A model generated the notes under the pieces. The model saw only the letters and a list, made by a program, of their open reading frames with translations, searched no databases and had not been told where the DNA came from. Below are positions 17,178-26,343 of a stretch of 64,000 nucleotides of DNA, in pieces. The DNA lies in assembly GCF_000758525.1 (NCBI RefSeq), contig NZ_CP009241.1, positions 5,208,001 to 5,272,000 of the forward strand, read 5' to 3'. Within the stretch, counting starts at the first letter, position 1. Every line of letters begins with the position of its first letter. The translations under genes were made by a program, and so were the position numbers. The DNA comes from Paenibacillus sp. FSL H7-0357. GTDB taxonomy: Bacteria; Bacillota; Bacilli; Paenibacillales; Paenibacillaceae.

Positions 17178-18818
17178 ATGCTCAGGTTGCTGATTGCCGA
17201 AGATGAATTATCATTCCGACAAGGAATTATTCAGATGATCGATTGGTCCTTTTACGATATTGAGATTGTGGGCGCAGCGAGGGATGGACGAGAAGCTATG
17301 ACATTAATGAGAGAAAGGAAGCCGGATGTACTATTAACAGATATTCGCATGCCTTACATAAATGGACTGGAACTGATCCAGACTGCGCAGGAGGAGGGGC
17401 TGTCCTTCTATTCCATCCTGCTTACGGGGTACAGTGATTTTAATTACGCGAGGGATGCTGTCCGATATGGGGCAAGCGAGTATCTGTTAAAGCCCTGCTT
17501 ACCTGAAGATATTCTCCAAGCCATACTTACAGTGAAGGAAAAGATCGATAAGGAACAAAGGGAAGGCTCCACGCTGCAGCAGCTCAATCAGAATTGGACA
17601 AAAAATATTCCGCTGCTTAAAAATCAAATTTTAAATCAGTGGCTTGCGAATCCCCCGCTCCTTCTCGGAGACAGGCAGAAAATCATACAAGAGATGGGAA
17701 TCTCACTTAAACCTTTTAAGATTCATATTGGATTGCTGCGGATTGACACCCCGGACCACCGGAATGACTCCAAACTATATAAACGGGATATGGCATTGAT
17801 TCGATACGCAGCCAGTAATATTCTGACCGAAACATTGCTGCCTCTATTCCATGGATTTATAGAACCGATTAGCTACGGAGAGGAATTATTATGGCTGGCC
17901 AACATCCCTGATCATGAGACCGATACCTCTTTGAAGAAAAAGATGGAAGAACTCCAAAAGAATATGGAGACCTTCTTGAAAATTTCCATCAGTATAGCCA
18001 TCTCTTCCGTAAAACCATCTCTGGATGAAGTACATAGCGCGTACGCGGAAGCCATGGAAGCCATGGCAGGCCGGTTTTACAAAGGAAAAGGCGGGGTATT
18101 TCTTTTTTCCGAATATAATCAGCGCGGTCTGGTTCACACCTCCATCTTGGAGAATGAAGAATTACAGCAACTGGAGAAAGAAATAAAGCTCAACTTGGAA
18201 AATCATAATTATGAACAAGCGTTAGATCATCTGGACCATTGGCTGAATTATATCCGCAACACCTCCCAATATGACAAAACGGAAGTCAATCTGCGGGCCA
18301 CGATCTTCATTCTAGAGCTGCAAAAATTCTCACAGGAACGTAATCATGCCGCCTTCGAATGGAAGGATGACCTCATTAACTGGGTGGAGAAAGTCCCCTC
18401 GATCGAGACATTAGAAGAGCTGGCTACCATTATGCAAAAAATTATTCAAAGCATCGTTGAAATTGACTCCCGGCAGAAGCCTCTTCACCGAACGGTTCAA
18501 GCTGCACTTGATTGGATTATTCAGAAGTACAACACCAGTATCTCGCTGGAATCTGTCGCTAAGGAAACTTATGTATCCAATACCTACTTAAGCTCTTTAT
18601 TCAAACAAGAACTAGGGATTAACTTTTTGGATTATTTGCATCAATTCCGTGTGGAAAAAGCGAAGGAGCTATTGAAGCAAAACTACAAAATATATACAGT
18701 TGCCAAGCAAGTCGGGTATCAGGAGGAGCGGCATTTCAGAACTACTTTCAAAAAATGGACGGGTCTGACCCCAACACAGTACCAGAAAATGATCGGTTAC
18801 CTTGAACCTACAAACTGA
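17178..18818 (+). CDS. Response regulator with AraC-type HTH, YesN family
   Basis: Partner of the kinase just upstream. The receiver domain (residues 1-120) has the acidic pair ED near residues 8-9, the phosphoacceptor Asp in VLLTDIRMP (~55) and Lys in YLLKPC (~105). The middle ~300 residues are helical and unassigned, as in other YesN proteins. The C-terminal ~100 residues are an AraC double HTH (SLESVAKETYVSNTYLSSLFKQE and a second HTH ending in GLTPTQYQ). 546 aa, normal for the family. Likely targets are the divergent binding-protein gene and possibly the giant glycosidase downstream; no binding site can be proved by eye. Confidence 0.93.
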   Translation: MLRLLIAEDELSFRQGIIQMIDWSFYDIEIVGAARDGREAMTLMRERKPDVLLTDIRMPYINGLELIQTAQEEGLSFYSILLTGYSDFNYARDAVRYGASEYLLKPCLPEDILQAILTVKEKIDKEQREGSTLQQLNQNWTKNIPLLKNQILNQWLANPPLLLGDRQKIIQEMGISLKPFKIHIGLLRIDTPDHRNDSKLYKRDMALIRYAASNILTETLLPLFHGFIEPISYGEELLWLANIPDHETDTSLKKKMEELQKNMETFLKISISIAISSVKPSLDEVHSAYAEAMEAMAGRFYKGKGGVFLFSEYNQRGLVHTSILENEELQQLEKEIKLNLENHNYEQALDHLDHWLNYIRNTSQYDKTEVNLRATIFILELQKFSQERNHAAFEWKDDLINWVEKVPSIETLEELATIMQKIIQSIVEIDSRQKPLHRTVQAALDWIIQKYNTSISLESVAKETYVSNTYLSSLFKQELGINFLDYLHQFRVEKAKELLKQNYKIYTVAKQVGYQEERHFRTTFKKWTGLTPTQYQKMIGYLEPTN

Positions 18819-18839
18819 AGCTCAAAGCCTTGAAGTGGC

Positions 18840-19040
18840 TGATTGGGACACCTCGTTTTTTGAGCAGGATCAACGTCAGCACTTGGGTGGACGCTCCGCG
18901 AACGGACCGTTGTTCCAATCGCTGTGCTCTCCAGATTTTTTCCATTTCCCTTAGCGGTGAAAATCCGGGGACCAAGGCGACCGCTGCCGCTTTTCCACAA
19001 TCAGTCCGTCCTCTCCGCTGTTTAAGCGGGAAACACACTT
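18840..19040. repeat. Structured intergenic repeat, second and diverged copy
   Basis: Read on the minus strand it shows the same order of blocks as 12679-12932: an AGCGGCAGCGGTCGCC block, GGATTTTC followed by ACCGC, then an AAATCTGG block and an ACAGCGATTGGAA block. The AAATC block pairs with the GGATTT block as in the first copy. No ORF with a ribosome site is present. It looks like a member of a genome-wide dispersed repeat family; the limits given are approximate. Confidence 0.5.
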
Positions 19041-19109
19041 ACAATCTTTATAGCAAGTCTTCTGAGATAAACATTAAAAAACTCAAACAAGTGATGGAGC
19101 TAGGCTGTG

Positions 19110-19288
19110 AGCCCGATGACGGAACTCGAAAGTGTATTTGACCAACTAAAAAATAACCGGGGCTTCCGGTACTTTCTGCTTCGTGGCACGGAAAAAGTAA
19201 CGTTTGAGGTCGGTGGCTTTTGCTTGGCCACAATCTACTGAAGCAAGCCGCAAAGGACCAAAAACGCAGAGCAGCGATCCTCCAATAA
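19110..19288 (+). pseudogene. Remnant of an IS1182-type transposase C-terminus
   Basis: Translation gives ESVFDQLKNNRGFRYFLLRG then EKVTFEVG, the C-terminal region typical of IS1182-family DDE transposases. It then needs a shift of frame near 19224 to continue as LGHNLLKQAAKDQKRR before a stop at 19286-19288. The rest of the transposase is missing, so this is a dead fragment. It marks past insertion activity next to the glycosidase gene. Confidence 0.65.
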
Positions 19289-19307
19289 CACGGGAATCGC
19301 TGCTCTG
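19267..19307. terminator. Stem-loop after the transposase remnant
   Basis: Perfect 12-bp arms (CAGAGCAGCGAT and complement) with a 17-base loop; only a modest T-rich tail. It may be the old terminator of the insertion element and could also end transcription of the glycosidase gene on the other strand. Confidence 0.5.
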
Positions 19308-19409
19308 TTGACTTTTACGGTTTTGAGAATGAAAGTGGTCTCTCTCCGCTCGTAGAAAATCTACTTTTGGGCCAGCTCCTTCTCTTCATTCAACTACAAC
19401 AGCACTTAG

Positions 19410-22400
19410 TTATTGCAAATTATACATCTTATAAATCATAACTGATGCTTCAGCACGGGTTGCAGTCCCAAGCGGATTCACAAGGGTCCCGTTACCAGAC
19501 ACGATTCCATTCTTGACCAGCGTTGCTATGTCTTCAACCGCAAAGGGGGCGATCTTCGTAATATCATCAAATCGCGTTAAGTCCGCTGCTGATCCCTGTT
19601 CCAAATGAATCTGTGCAGCACCCAATGCCCGGGTGGCCAACGCCATCATTTCTTGTCTCGTGATGTTTGCTTCCGTTTCGAAGACATTGCCGCCTTTTCC
19701 TTGGACAATCCCGAGCTTCTTAGCTATGCCAATAGCCTCTGCATAATAAGCCGTGGATTTAACATCGGCAAAGTTATCACCTGCTACTTCTGTAAGTCCA
19801 AGTGCTTTGACTAATAATACGATAAAGTCCGCTCTTTTTATCTTTGCATTAGGGGCAAATGTCGTATCTGATGTGCCCTGTATCACTCCCTTGGACGCCA
19901 GAACCTCGATTGCCTGCTTTGCCCACCCGTGCTTACTGATATCTGTAAAAGATTTATTAACATACGCTACAGCAAATGTGCCGAAATGTGTCGTGGTGAA
20001 ACTAACCATTCCGGTTTTTTCATCGTAACGACCGCTTGGAACCGATATTAGATTTCCTTGTCCATCGATATACCAGACAGTGATTTGCTCCTTATGGGCC
20101 AATTCCGTTGCCGAAGGCGTGTAAGGAATAGACACCGTTACCGGTGCTTTCGGATTATTCCATTCAATGACCTGATTACCGGCTCGTAAGGTCAGCCCGA
20201 TTACGGGATGTTGCCCAATTTTTGCTTTTACCCCATCCTCAGTAATATCCGCTACTGCAATCGTTAATCCAATGTTGTCTACACCACTCGCAACGGTTCT
20301 GCTTAGCATGTTACTTGGCACGACTATCTTCCCAATGGCCGTAACAATTTCCAGCTTCGAGGTTAAAGTCCCCGTCGTCAGATTCTCAACAGGAAGAAGT
20401 ATTTCGTATCCCTTTTGTCCTGCTAATTCCTCAACTTCTATAAAGACCGTTGGGACTCCTTTGACTGGCTTCGCAGCTTGTAGCGCTGCTTTCAAATCTG
20501 CACTTGCTATCGTTGTTGTTGCGCGGCCTGTGTTAGGATTTACTACAGGCTTCGGAGCTTTGATCATCGCCTTTTGCCCATTATCAACCGGGGTAGTCCC
20601 TGGGGTTATTACGGGATTTGTTACTGGGTTCGTCCCGGGATTCGGATTTGGATTATTAGTAATATTGAAAGTGAATTCACCGACAGCGCTATGATTCAAG
20701 CTGTCTTTAATAGAAACTGCTTTGATCGTCGTATCGGAAGTAACCGTAAGCGGTCCCTGATATAAGAGGCTTGTAGTCGTCGGTACGGTACCATCGGTAG
20801 TATAATAAATAGTTGCTCCTTTGGTTCTACTTGTTAGATTCACATTGACCAGGTTGTTATAGCTTCCCGCACCTGGACTTGCTTGCGGTGATGCCGCTGC
20901 TGCTGCATAGAAGGAGACATAACTGTCATCCATCCCCGCTTTTACGACAATAGCCCGAAGGACTTTCGCCGGTGTTACAGAGACAGGACCCGTATATAAT
21001 GTGCTGTCCTTTGTTGGAAGTGTACCGTCTGTTGTGTAGTGGATTTTCCCGTCAACGATATTCGTATTGAGCTTTACGATTTGCTCGTCATCCCTTTGAC
21101 TATCTTCATACAAGACATGAGGCGCTGCAGCCATTTCAAAAACTGGCGCCGGAGCGGAATCCGTTGGCTCAAGCTGGAACCGGTCCAAATTTACTCCGTC
21201 GCCATTAATGACAAGCCGAATGGTCTGCGTGCCTGCTGTTAAAGGAAGGATCGAAGCCGCTTCAGAATAGACAACCCAGCCACCAGTACTTGGCAAGCTT
21301 GTGGTACCGGTTGTTTGACCATTCGTCTGCAGCGATACGGAAACTCCGCCTTGTGGAGTCGCATAATTATATTTAATTTTGTAGTTGCTGGACTTCGGTA
21401 CTGTAACTAAGTAATCCATATAGGTTCCCGCAGTTGTATAACCGAGGTTTGTAATTGGATCTCCTACTTGGATCACGTTCTGACCTGCTTTTACGAAACT
21501 CTCCGCTTCCACTTTCAAGATACCGTCCCCGTCCACGGAATGAGGGCTGACTTCTTCGACGATAATATGCTGCATTTCAAAGGTGCCCACACTGCCGAGA
21601 ATTCTAATGATCTGCTCCCCTGCTTCCAAATCCGCCGAAGTACGTATGAGATTCCAATTATTAGGTCCGGAAGGAATGTTAAATGTGGCGAGCGTTGTAT
21701 GATCAGATTTCATCTGGAAAGCACTGCCTCCACCACTTGGAACTACAGCATTTAACGTAAATGCATATTTGCCGGCTCTCGGAACATTAATCTTAAAGTC
21801 TACCCAGTCCCCAGCTCCTATGTCTGTAAATTTCCATCCCTCCGTAAAATTCACTCCTGAGAACTGATAGTAAACATCCGCGCTGACGGTCCCTGGTATT
21901 GGTGTAGCCGGTGTCTGCCTTGCAGTCCCTTTCAGCTTCACATGCGCTGAAAGCGGCTTACCATCAGTAGAATCAGAATAGGCGGTAGCCGGTACATTTA
22001 GGGTCAGGTTCACATCATTATAATAAGGCGTTCCATCCCATGCGAGTTTTACTTTAACCTTATCCGGGTTGTAAGTAGCGTAGGTAACAGAGGTTACTGT
22101 CACACCCTTATCCGTTGCCTCACCAGATAATGAAATGTCATTTACATTGAAGCTATTAAAGGTGCCTCCGCTAAGATTCAACGTTACTTCTTTGCCGCTC
22201 ACGTCATAATCCAAAACATCCGGAGTAAGACTTAGCACTTTCTCCTCCCCAGGTACCGTTTGAACGTCACGGTTCCAACGGTAAGTGGCTACTGACTTGG
22301 GGGCTAGTGTTGCCGCAATTTGTGTTCCGTCACTCACCAGCTTAAACGTTTGTGTTGATGCCGTCTGGTTAATAACGACCGTAACGATCGTTTTCTTGTC

Positions 22401-25400
22401 CGGACTCATGAAGGATACATTCGTTACACTATCCTTATTACCGTAATTGCTGTCGATTCGAGTGTAGCCTGGTTTCACAAACTTCGTGAAGTGGCCCACG
22501 AAGTAATACTCCGGCGTCAGCCAATAATTATCGGTGTTCGACGAATCCTGAATTAACATCGTCGGATCCGGTGTTCCAACCCATTGGTGGGTGTTGACAT
22601 CGCTATCAAGCATAAGGACCCATGAATTATAGCTTCTTGCCCAATTTCTGAAATACTGTGCAATCCGATCCGTACCTAATGTTCCCCATACTGCACGTTC
22701 CGTTAAGTAAACGTTCTTCTCGGGGTACATATCATGCAGCTGAGACATAAGCCCAAGATCGCCGCCGTAATCATGGAAAGCAGTTCCGTCAATCGCTGCG
22801 TAGTTCTCAGAATCAGCCAGCATTGGAGCCGGATAAGACATCGTGTCGCCCGGGTTGTGGTCGAATATCCATAACTTCACGTCCAGTCCTGCTGCTGTAA
22901 GCTTCTGCTTCAGCAGCTTGGCAAGCTCCGCTTCTTGTTGCCAAGGCATTTTCGTACTGGGATATTCGATTTCAAGAAGCGGCTCGTTCTGTAAGGTCAT
23001 CGCTTCGATAACAATCCCTTGTTTCTTATACTCTTGAATGAATTTGACATAATAGTCCGCGAGTACAGGCAGATATTCATCCTTAACCTGCCCTTTAACC
23101 ATGCTGTCAGTGGTCTTCATCCAGCCTGGAGGACTCCATGGTGAAGCGAAAAATTTGAGTTCCGGATTGATCGCCACCATTTTCTGCAATGCCGGAATAA
23201 TACCGAAGTCGATATCCTTCTGAATTGAGAAATGACTTAAGCTTGTGTCCGTTTCACCCTTTGGCATATCATCATAGGAATAAAACTTCTGTGCTGTAAA
23301 GTCAGCCGAACCAATCGTAACGCGCATCATACTCATGCCAATACCTTCAGTCTTGCTAACTAGCTTCTTCAGTAATTCGTCCTGTTTCGCTGGTGACATC
23401 TTGAGCAGATTGTAAACAGTCGATTCTTCCATCGATGTTCCAATCCCCATCATCGACTGATATTCTTTGTTTGGATCAATAGTAATCGTTGTAACTTTAG
23501 GGTCAACAGCCGTTCCAACCTCAGTTAAGTCGATATTAGCTTGCTGTTCAAGCTTCTTGTCGCCATCCTGCCAACGAGGATCGTAATACCATCCCATATC
23601 CCCGGAATCCCGTTCAGTGGTCACCCAGTTCTCTACTGCGTTCGCCTGTATGACCGGTGCCGGGGTTACAATTCCCCCACTATCAATTTCTGGCGCTGCG
23701 GGTGAGAAGCCTTTGGAACCAAACCAGTTTAAGTTTAGTCCGCCCGCCTTAAGCACTAACTTAATCTTCTGAACACCTGCTGTAAGGGCAATGTCATGAA
23801 CTGTAGTCGTCTTCCAGTTCTGCCAGGCTCCTGTGCGGTTTACGGATAACTCACCGAGTTTCACGCCTGACTCATTTAGAATGTTAAATCCGGTATTATC
23901 ACCTTCACCGGCATGGCGGAAATCTATATCAAACACTCCATCTGTTGGAACGTCGATCAGATATTCCATCCAGTCCCCTGCATCTGCGTAGCTAATATTT
24001 TGGCCTCCACCCACATCAGCAGTGCCCTCTAACTGTATCCCTTGCTGTTGTATGAAGCTCTCCGCCTCTACTTTCGCGTAGAGGGCGTTGCCCGGTTTTT
24101 GCGGAAGAGCGGGTAAAACAGGTGTTGGTTCGTTTTTAGTCAATCCATACCCATAATCAAACAGAATATATTGCTGTTCTAAATTCGAGGTGCCTGCCTT
24201 CAAAGCCGAGTATGCCTCTGTGTAGAAAGGCCAACGAATCGGTAATTTACCTGTGAATTCGTAATCACCGAAAAGGACATCAGCTACTCCCTGCCCCTCC
24301 GTTCCCGGCAGCCAAGCTTCAACCAGCCCTGCAATATCCTCCAATTGATCATTTATGATCAAAGGCCTTCCGGATACGAGGACAACAATCGTCGGAACCC
24401 CAGATTTGCGGATATTATTTAACGTAGCAATATCTTCCTTATCCAATTTGAGACTGTTCAGGCCATCACCATTTGATTCGGCGTACGGCTTTTCACCGAT
24501 AACAGCAATCGCGACATCATTGCCCGCTGCGCCACGGCCATGTTTGTTATAGGTTACCTTCTTTGATTCACCAGCTGTGTTCTTAATCCCCTGAAGGATC
24601 GTGGTTCCTTCCGTAATTTTTCCGGATAGACCCTGCCAGCTGATGGACCAGCCACCCGACTGTATGCCGATATCATCCGCACTTTTTCCTGCGACAAAAA
24701 TCTTGTTCATATTCTTAAGCCGGGAAAGGATCGGCTGACCATTTACCTTATCGTTCTTCAGGAGAACGAGGGATTCGCGCACTGCCTTCTGGGCAAGCGC
24801 ACGGTGTGATTTAGAGCCGAAGGTAGTCTCAAGACTCTGATCCGTCATCGGATGCTCAAATGCACCTGACTCGAACTTAACGCGCAAAATACGCGTTACT
24901 GCGTCATCTATACGGCTTTGACTAATTGATCCATCCTCTACAAGTGCCTTCAGGTGAGTGATGGTTACTTTCCAATCGGCTGGCATCATCAACATGTCAA
25001 CGCCGGCATTCACAGCTACTTTAATCTGGTTCTTCAATCCACTGACAGCATTTCCATCCCAATCCTTGTTGATTTGCTGCACGGCATTATAGTCCGTAAT
25101 AACAAAGCCCGTGAAGCCAAGCTGGCCCTCGCCTGTACCCTTCAGCGCATCGGTGAGAATACGTTTGTTCGCGTGCATCTTCAATCCTTGGATACTGTTA
25201 TAGGAAGCCATTACCGTCCTTGCCCCAGCTTCTATAGCCTTTTTGTACATAGGCAGATTCAGGTCGAGCACTTCCTGCTCAGTCATCCCGGTGATATCGC
25301 CCTGATTCACTCCATTATCCGTTAACCCTTCTCCAAGAAAATGTTTTGCGGAGGCGATCACCCGATCACTATTCTTCAACTCGCCAATGGTTTTTCCCTG

Positions 25401-26057
25401 CAGTCCCTTTATGTACGCAGAGGCCATTTCAGCTACAAGGGACTGGTTGTCACTGAAGCCTTCATACGTCCGGCCCCAATTTATATGTTGCGGATCAGCG
25501 ATGGTAGGACCAAAGATCCAATTCGTTCCAGACGCTTTAGCCTCCTGTGCGGTTGCGATCCCAATTTGTTCGACAAGTTCTGTATTTCTTGTGGCTCCTA
25601 AACCTATATTATGTGGGAATAAGGTCGCACCCATGATATTGTTCTGACCATGTACCGCATCAACCCCATAGAGAAGCGGGATACCCAGTGGTGTTGATAA
25701 GGCACCTGCTTGATAGGAATCCACCAGTGCCTCCCACTTCTCACGAGTACTGTCTAATTGCTTACCGTTCGGGAAAGAACCCCCGCCACTGAGAACCGAA
25801 CCTAAGTGATACTTCTTGACATCTTCCGGCGTGACGGATGCACGCTCCGCCTGCACCATTTGCCCGATTTTCTCATCCAGAGACATCCGTCCCAGCAAGT
25901 CTGCCACTCGGGTATCCACAGGCAGTGAGGCTTTATAATAGGGAACCAGGGCTTCCGTAGTTGACGCTGCTGCATAGGAAGTTGCAGGTGCTGCTCCTGC
26001 AAATGTTGACCACAAAAGAAGTATAGCGGTGGCCGAGGAAATTGCGCGTTTCAACAT
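19410..26057 (-). CDS. Multidomain S-layer-anchored glycosidase: GH3 + CBM6 + GH30 + carbohydrate modules + SLH
   Basis: A single 2215-aa secreted enzyme. Order: signal peptide (1-30); GH3 N-domain with likely nucleophile D322 in VITDYNAV; GH3 C-domain to ~650; CBM6-like module (660-790); GH30 clan-A barrel (~850-1230) with acid/base E1025 in LQNEP and nucleophile E1120 in YLTERA, then its beta-sandwich to ~1265; an X2-like Ig module (1272-1376); two more CBM6-like modules (1393-1500 and 1512-1626); two chitobiase-C/FN3-like repeats (1640-1800); Asn-Pro linker; an unassigned beta domain (1833-2030); three SLH motifs (2033-2215). GH3 and GH30 together suggest attack on a beta-glucan, perhaps beta-1,6-glucan of fungal walls, or another branched beta-linked glycan. 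Start ATG follows GGAGG by nine bases. A candidate cre site lies upstream. Confidence 0.93.
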   Translation of the reverse strand: MLKRAISSATAILLLWSTFAGAAPATSYAAASTTEALVPYYKASLPVDTRVADLLGRMSLDEKIGQMVQAERASVTPEDVKKYHLGSVLSGGGSFPNGKQLDSTREKWEALVDSYQAGALSTPLGIPLLYGVDAVHGQNNIMGATLFPHNIGLGATRNTELVEQIGIATAQEAKASGTNWIFGPTIADPQHINWGRTYEGFSDNQSLVAEMASAYIKGLQGKTIGELKNSDRVIASAKHFLGEGLTDNGVNQGDITGMTEQEVLDLNLPMYKKAIEAGARTVMASYNSIQGLKMHANKRILTDALKGTGEGQLGFTGFVITDYNAVQQINKDWDGNAVSGLKNQIKVAVNAGVDMLMMPADWKVTITHLKALVEDGSISQSRIDDAVTRILRVKFESGAFEHPMTDQSLETTFGSKSHRALAQKAVRESLVLLKNDKVNGQPILSRLKNMNKIFVAGKSADDIGIQSGGWSISWQGLSGKITEGTTILQGIKNTAGESKKVTYNKHGRGAAGNDVAIAVIGEKPYAESNGDGLNSLKLDKEDIATLNNIRKSGVPTIVVLVSGRPLIINDQLEDIAGLVEAWLPGTEGQGVADVLFGDYEFTGKLPIRWPFYTEAYSALKAGTSNLEQQYILFDYGYGLTKNEPTPVLPALPQKPGNALYAKVEAESFIQQQGIQLEGTADVGGGQNISYADAGDWMEYLIDVPTDGVFDIDFRHAGEGDNTGFNILNESGVKLGELSVNRTGAWQNWKTTTVHDIALTAGVQKIKLVLKAGGLNLNWFGSKGFSPAAPEIDSGGIVTPAPVIQANAVENWVTTERDSGDMGWYYDPRWQDGDKKLEQQANIDLTEVGTAVDPKVTTITIDPNKEYQSMMGIGTSMEESTVYNLLKMSPAKQDELLKKLVSKTEGIGMSMMRVTIGSADFTAQKFYSYDDMPKGETDTSLSHFSIQKDIDFGIIPALQKMVAINPELKFFASPWSPPGWMKTTDSMVKGQVKDEYLPVLADYYVKFIQEYKKQGIVIEAMTLQNEPLLEIEYPSTKMPWQQEAELAKLLKQKLTAAGLDVKLWIFDHNPGDTMSYPAPMLADSENYAAIDGTAFHDYGGDLGLMSQLHDMYPEKNVYLTERAVWGTLGTDRIAQYFRNWARSYNSWVLMLDSDVNTHQWVGTPDPTMLIQDSSNTDNYWLTPEYYFVGHFTKFVKPGYTRIDSNYGNKDSVTNVSFMSPDKKTIVTVVINQTASTQTFKLVSDGTQIAATLAPKSVATYRWNRDVQTVPGEEKVLSLTPDVLDYDVSGKEVTLNLSGGTFNSFNVNDISLSGEATDKGVTVTSVTYATYNPDKVKVKLAWDGTPYYNDVNLTLNVPATAYSDSTDGKPLSAHVKLKGTARQTPATPIPGTVSADVYYQFSGVNFTEGWKFTDIGAGDWVDFKINVPRAGKYAFTLNAVVPSGGGSAFQMKSDHTTLATFNIPSGPNNWNLIRTSADLEAGEQIIRILGSVGTFEMQHIIVEEVSPHSVDGDGILKVEAESFVKAGQNVIQVGDPITNLGYTTAGTYMDYLVTVPKSSNYKIKYNYATPQGGVSVSLQTNGQTTGTTSLPSTGGWVVYSEAASILPLTAGTQTIRLVINGDGVNLDRFQLEPTDSAPAPVFEMAAAPHVLYEDSQRDDEQIVKLNTNIVDGKIHYTTDGTLPTKDSTLYTGPVSVTPAKVLRAIVVKAGMDDSYVSFYAAAAASPQASPGAGSYNNLVNVNLTSRTKGATIYYTTDGTVPTTTSLLYQGPLTVTSDTTIKAVSIKDSLNHSAVGEFTFNITNNPNPNPGTNPVTNPVITPGTTPVDNGQKAMIKAPKPVVNPNTGRATTTIASADLKAALQAAKPVKGVPTVFIEVEELAGQKGYEILLPVENLTTGTLTSKLEIVTAIGKIVVPSNMLSRTVASGVDNIGLTIAVADITEDGVKAKIGQHPVIGLTLRAGNQVIEWNNPKAPVTVSIPYTPSATELAHKEQITVWYIDGQGNLISVPSGRYDEKTGMVSFTTTHFGTFAVAYVNKSFTDISKHGWAKQAIEVLASKGVIQGTSDTTFAPNAKIKRADFIVLLVKALGLTEVAGDNFADVKSTAYYAEAIGIAKKLGIVQGKGGNVFETEANITRQEMMALATRALGAAQIHLEQGSAADLTRFDDITKIAPFAVEDIATLVKNGIVSGNGTLVNPLGTATRAEASVMIYKMYNLQ

Positions 26058-26150
26058 TTCATATTGCCTCCTTCAAAAGTAGTGAGCACTGAAATCGAAT
26101 ACAAATTTCCCTTTCGAACAGAACCTCCTTAGGCAATTGTTATATAGCGA

Positions 26151-26165
26151 TTGAAAGCGTAATCA
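26151..26165 (-). promoter_or_regulatory. Candidate CcpA cre site upstream of the glycosidase
   Basis: TTGAAAGCGTAATCA fits the loose cre pattern WTGNAANCGNWNNCW. It is ~94 bases before the glycosidase start. Catabolite repression would suit a polysaccharide-degrading enzyme. Confidence 0.45.
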
Positions 26166-26343
26166 TTTATAATCATAATTTCAGCATCCACAAAAATATA
26201 GGAGTCATTTTTTAGATAACCTGCAGCATTTTTTAGATTATTCCTGTCTTAAATTTATGTCAGTTCTTACAATAGACCAAACCTCCTATAATCACCTATA
26301 ATATTACAATACACAACATATTTATTAGGGGGAATTAGTTATT

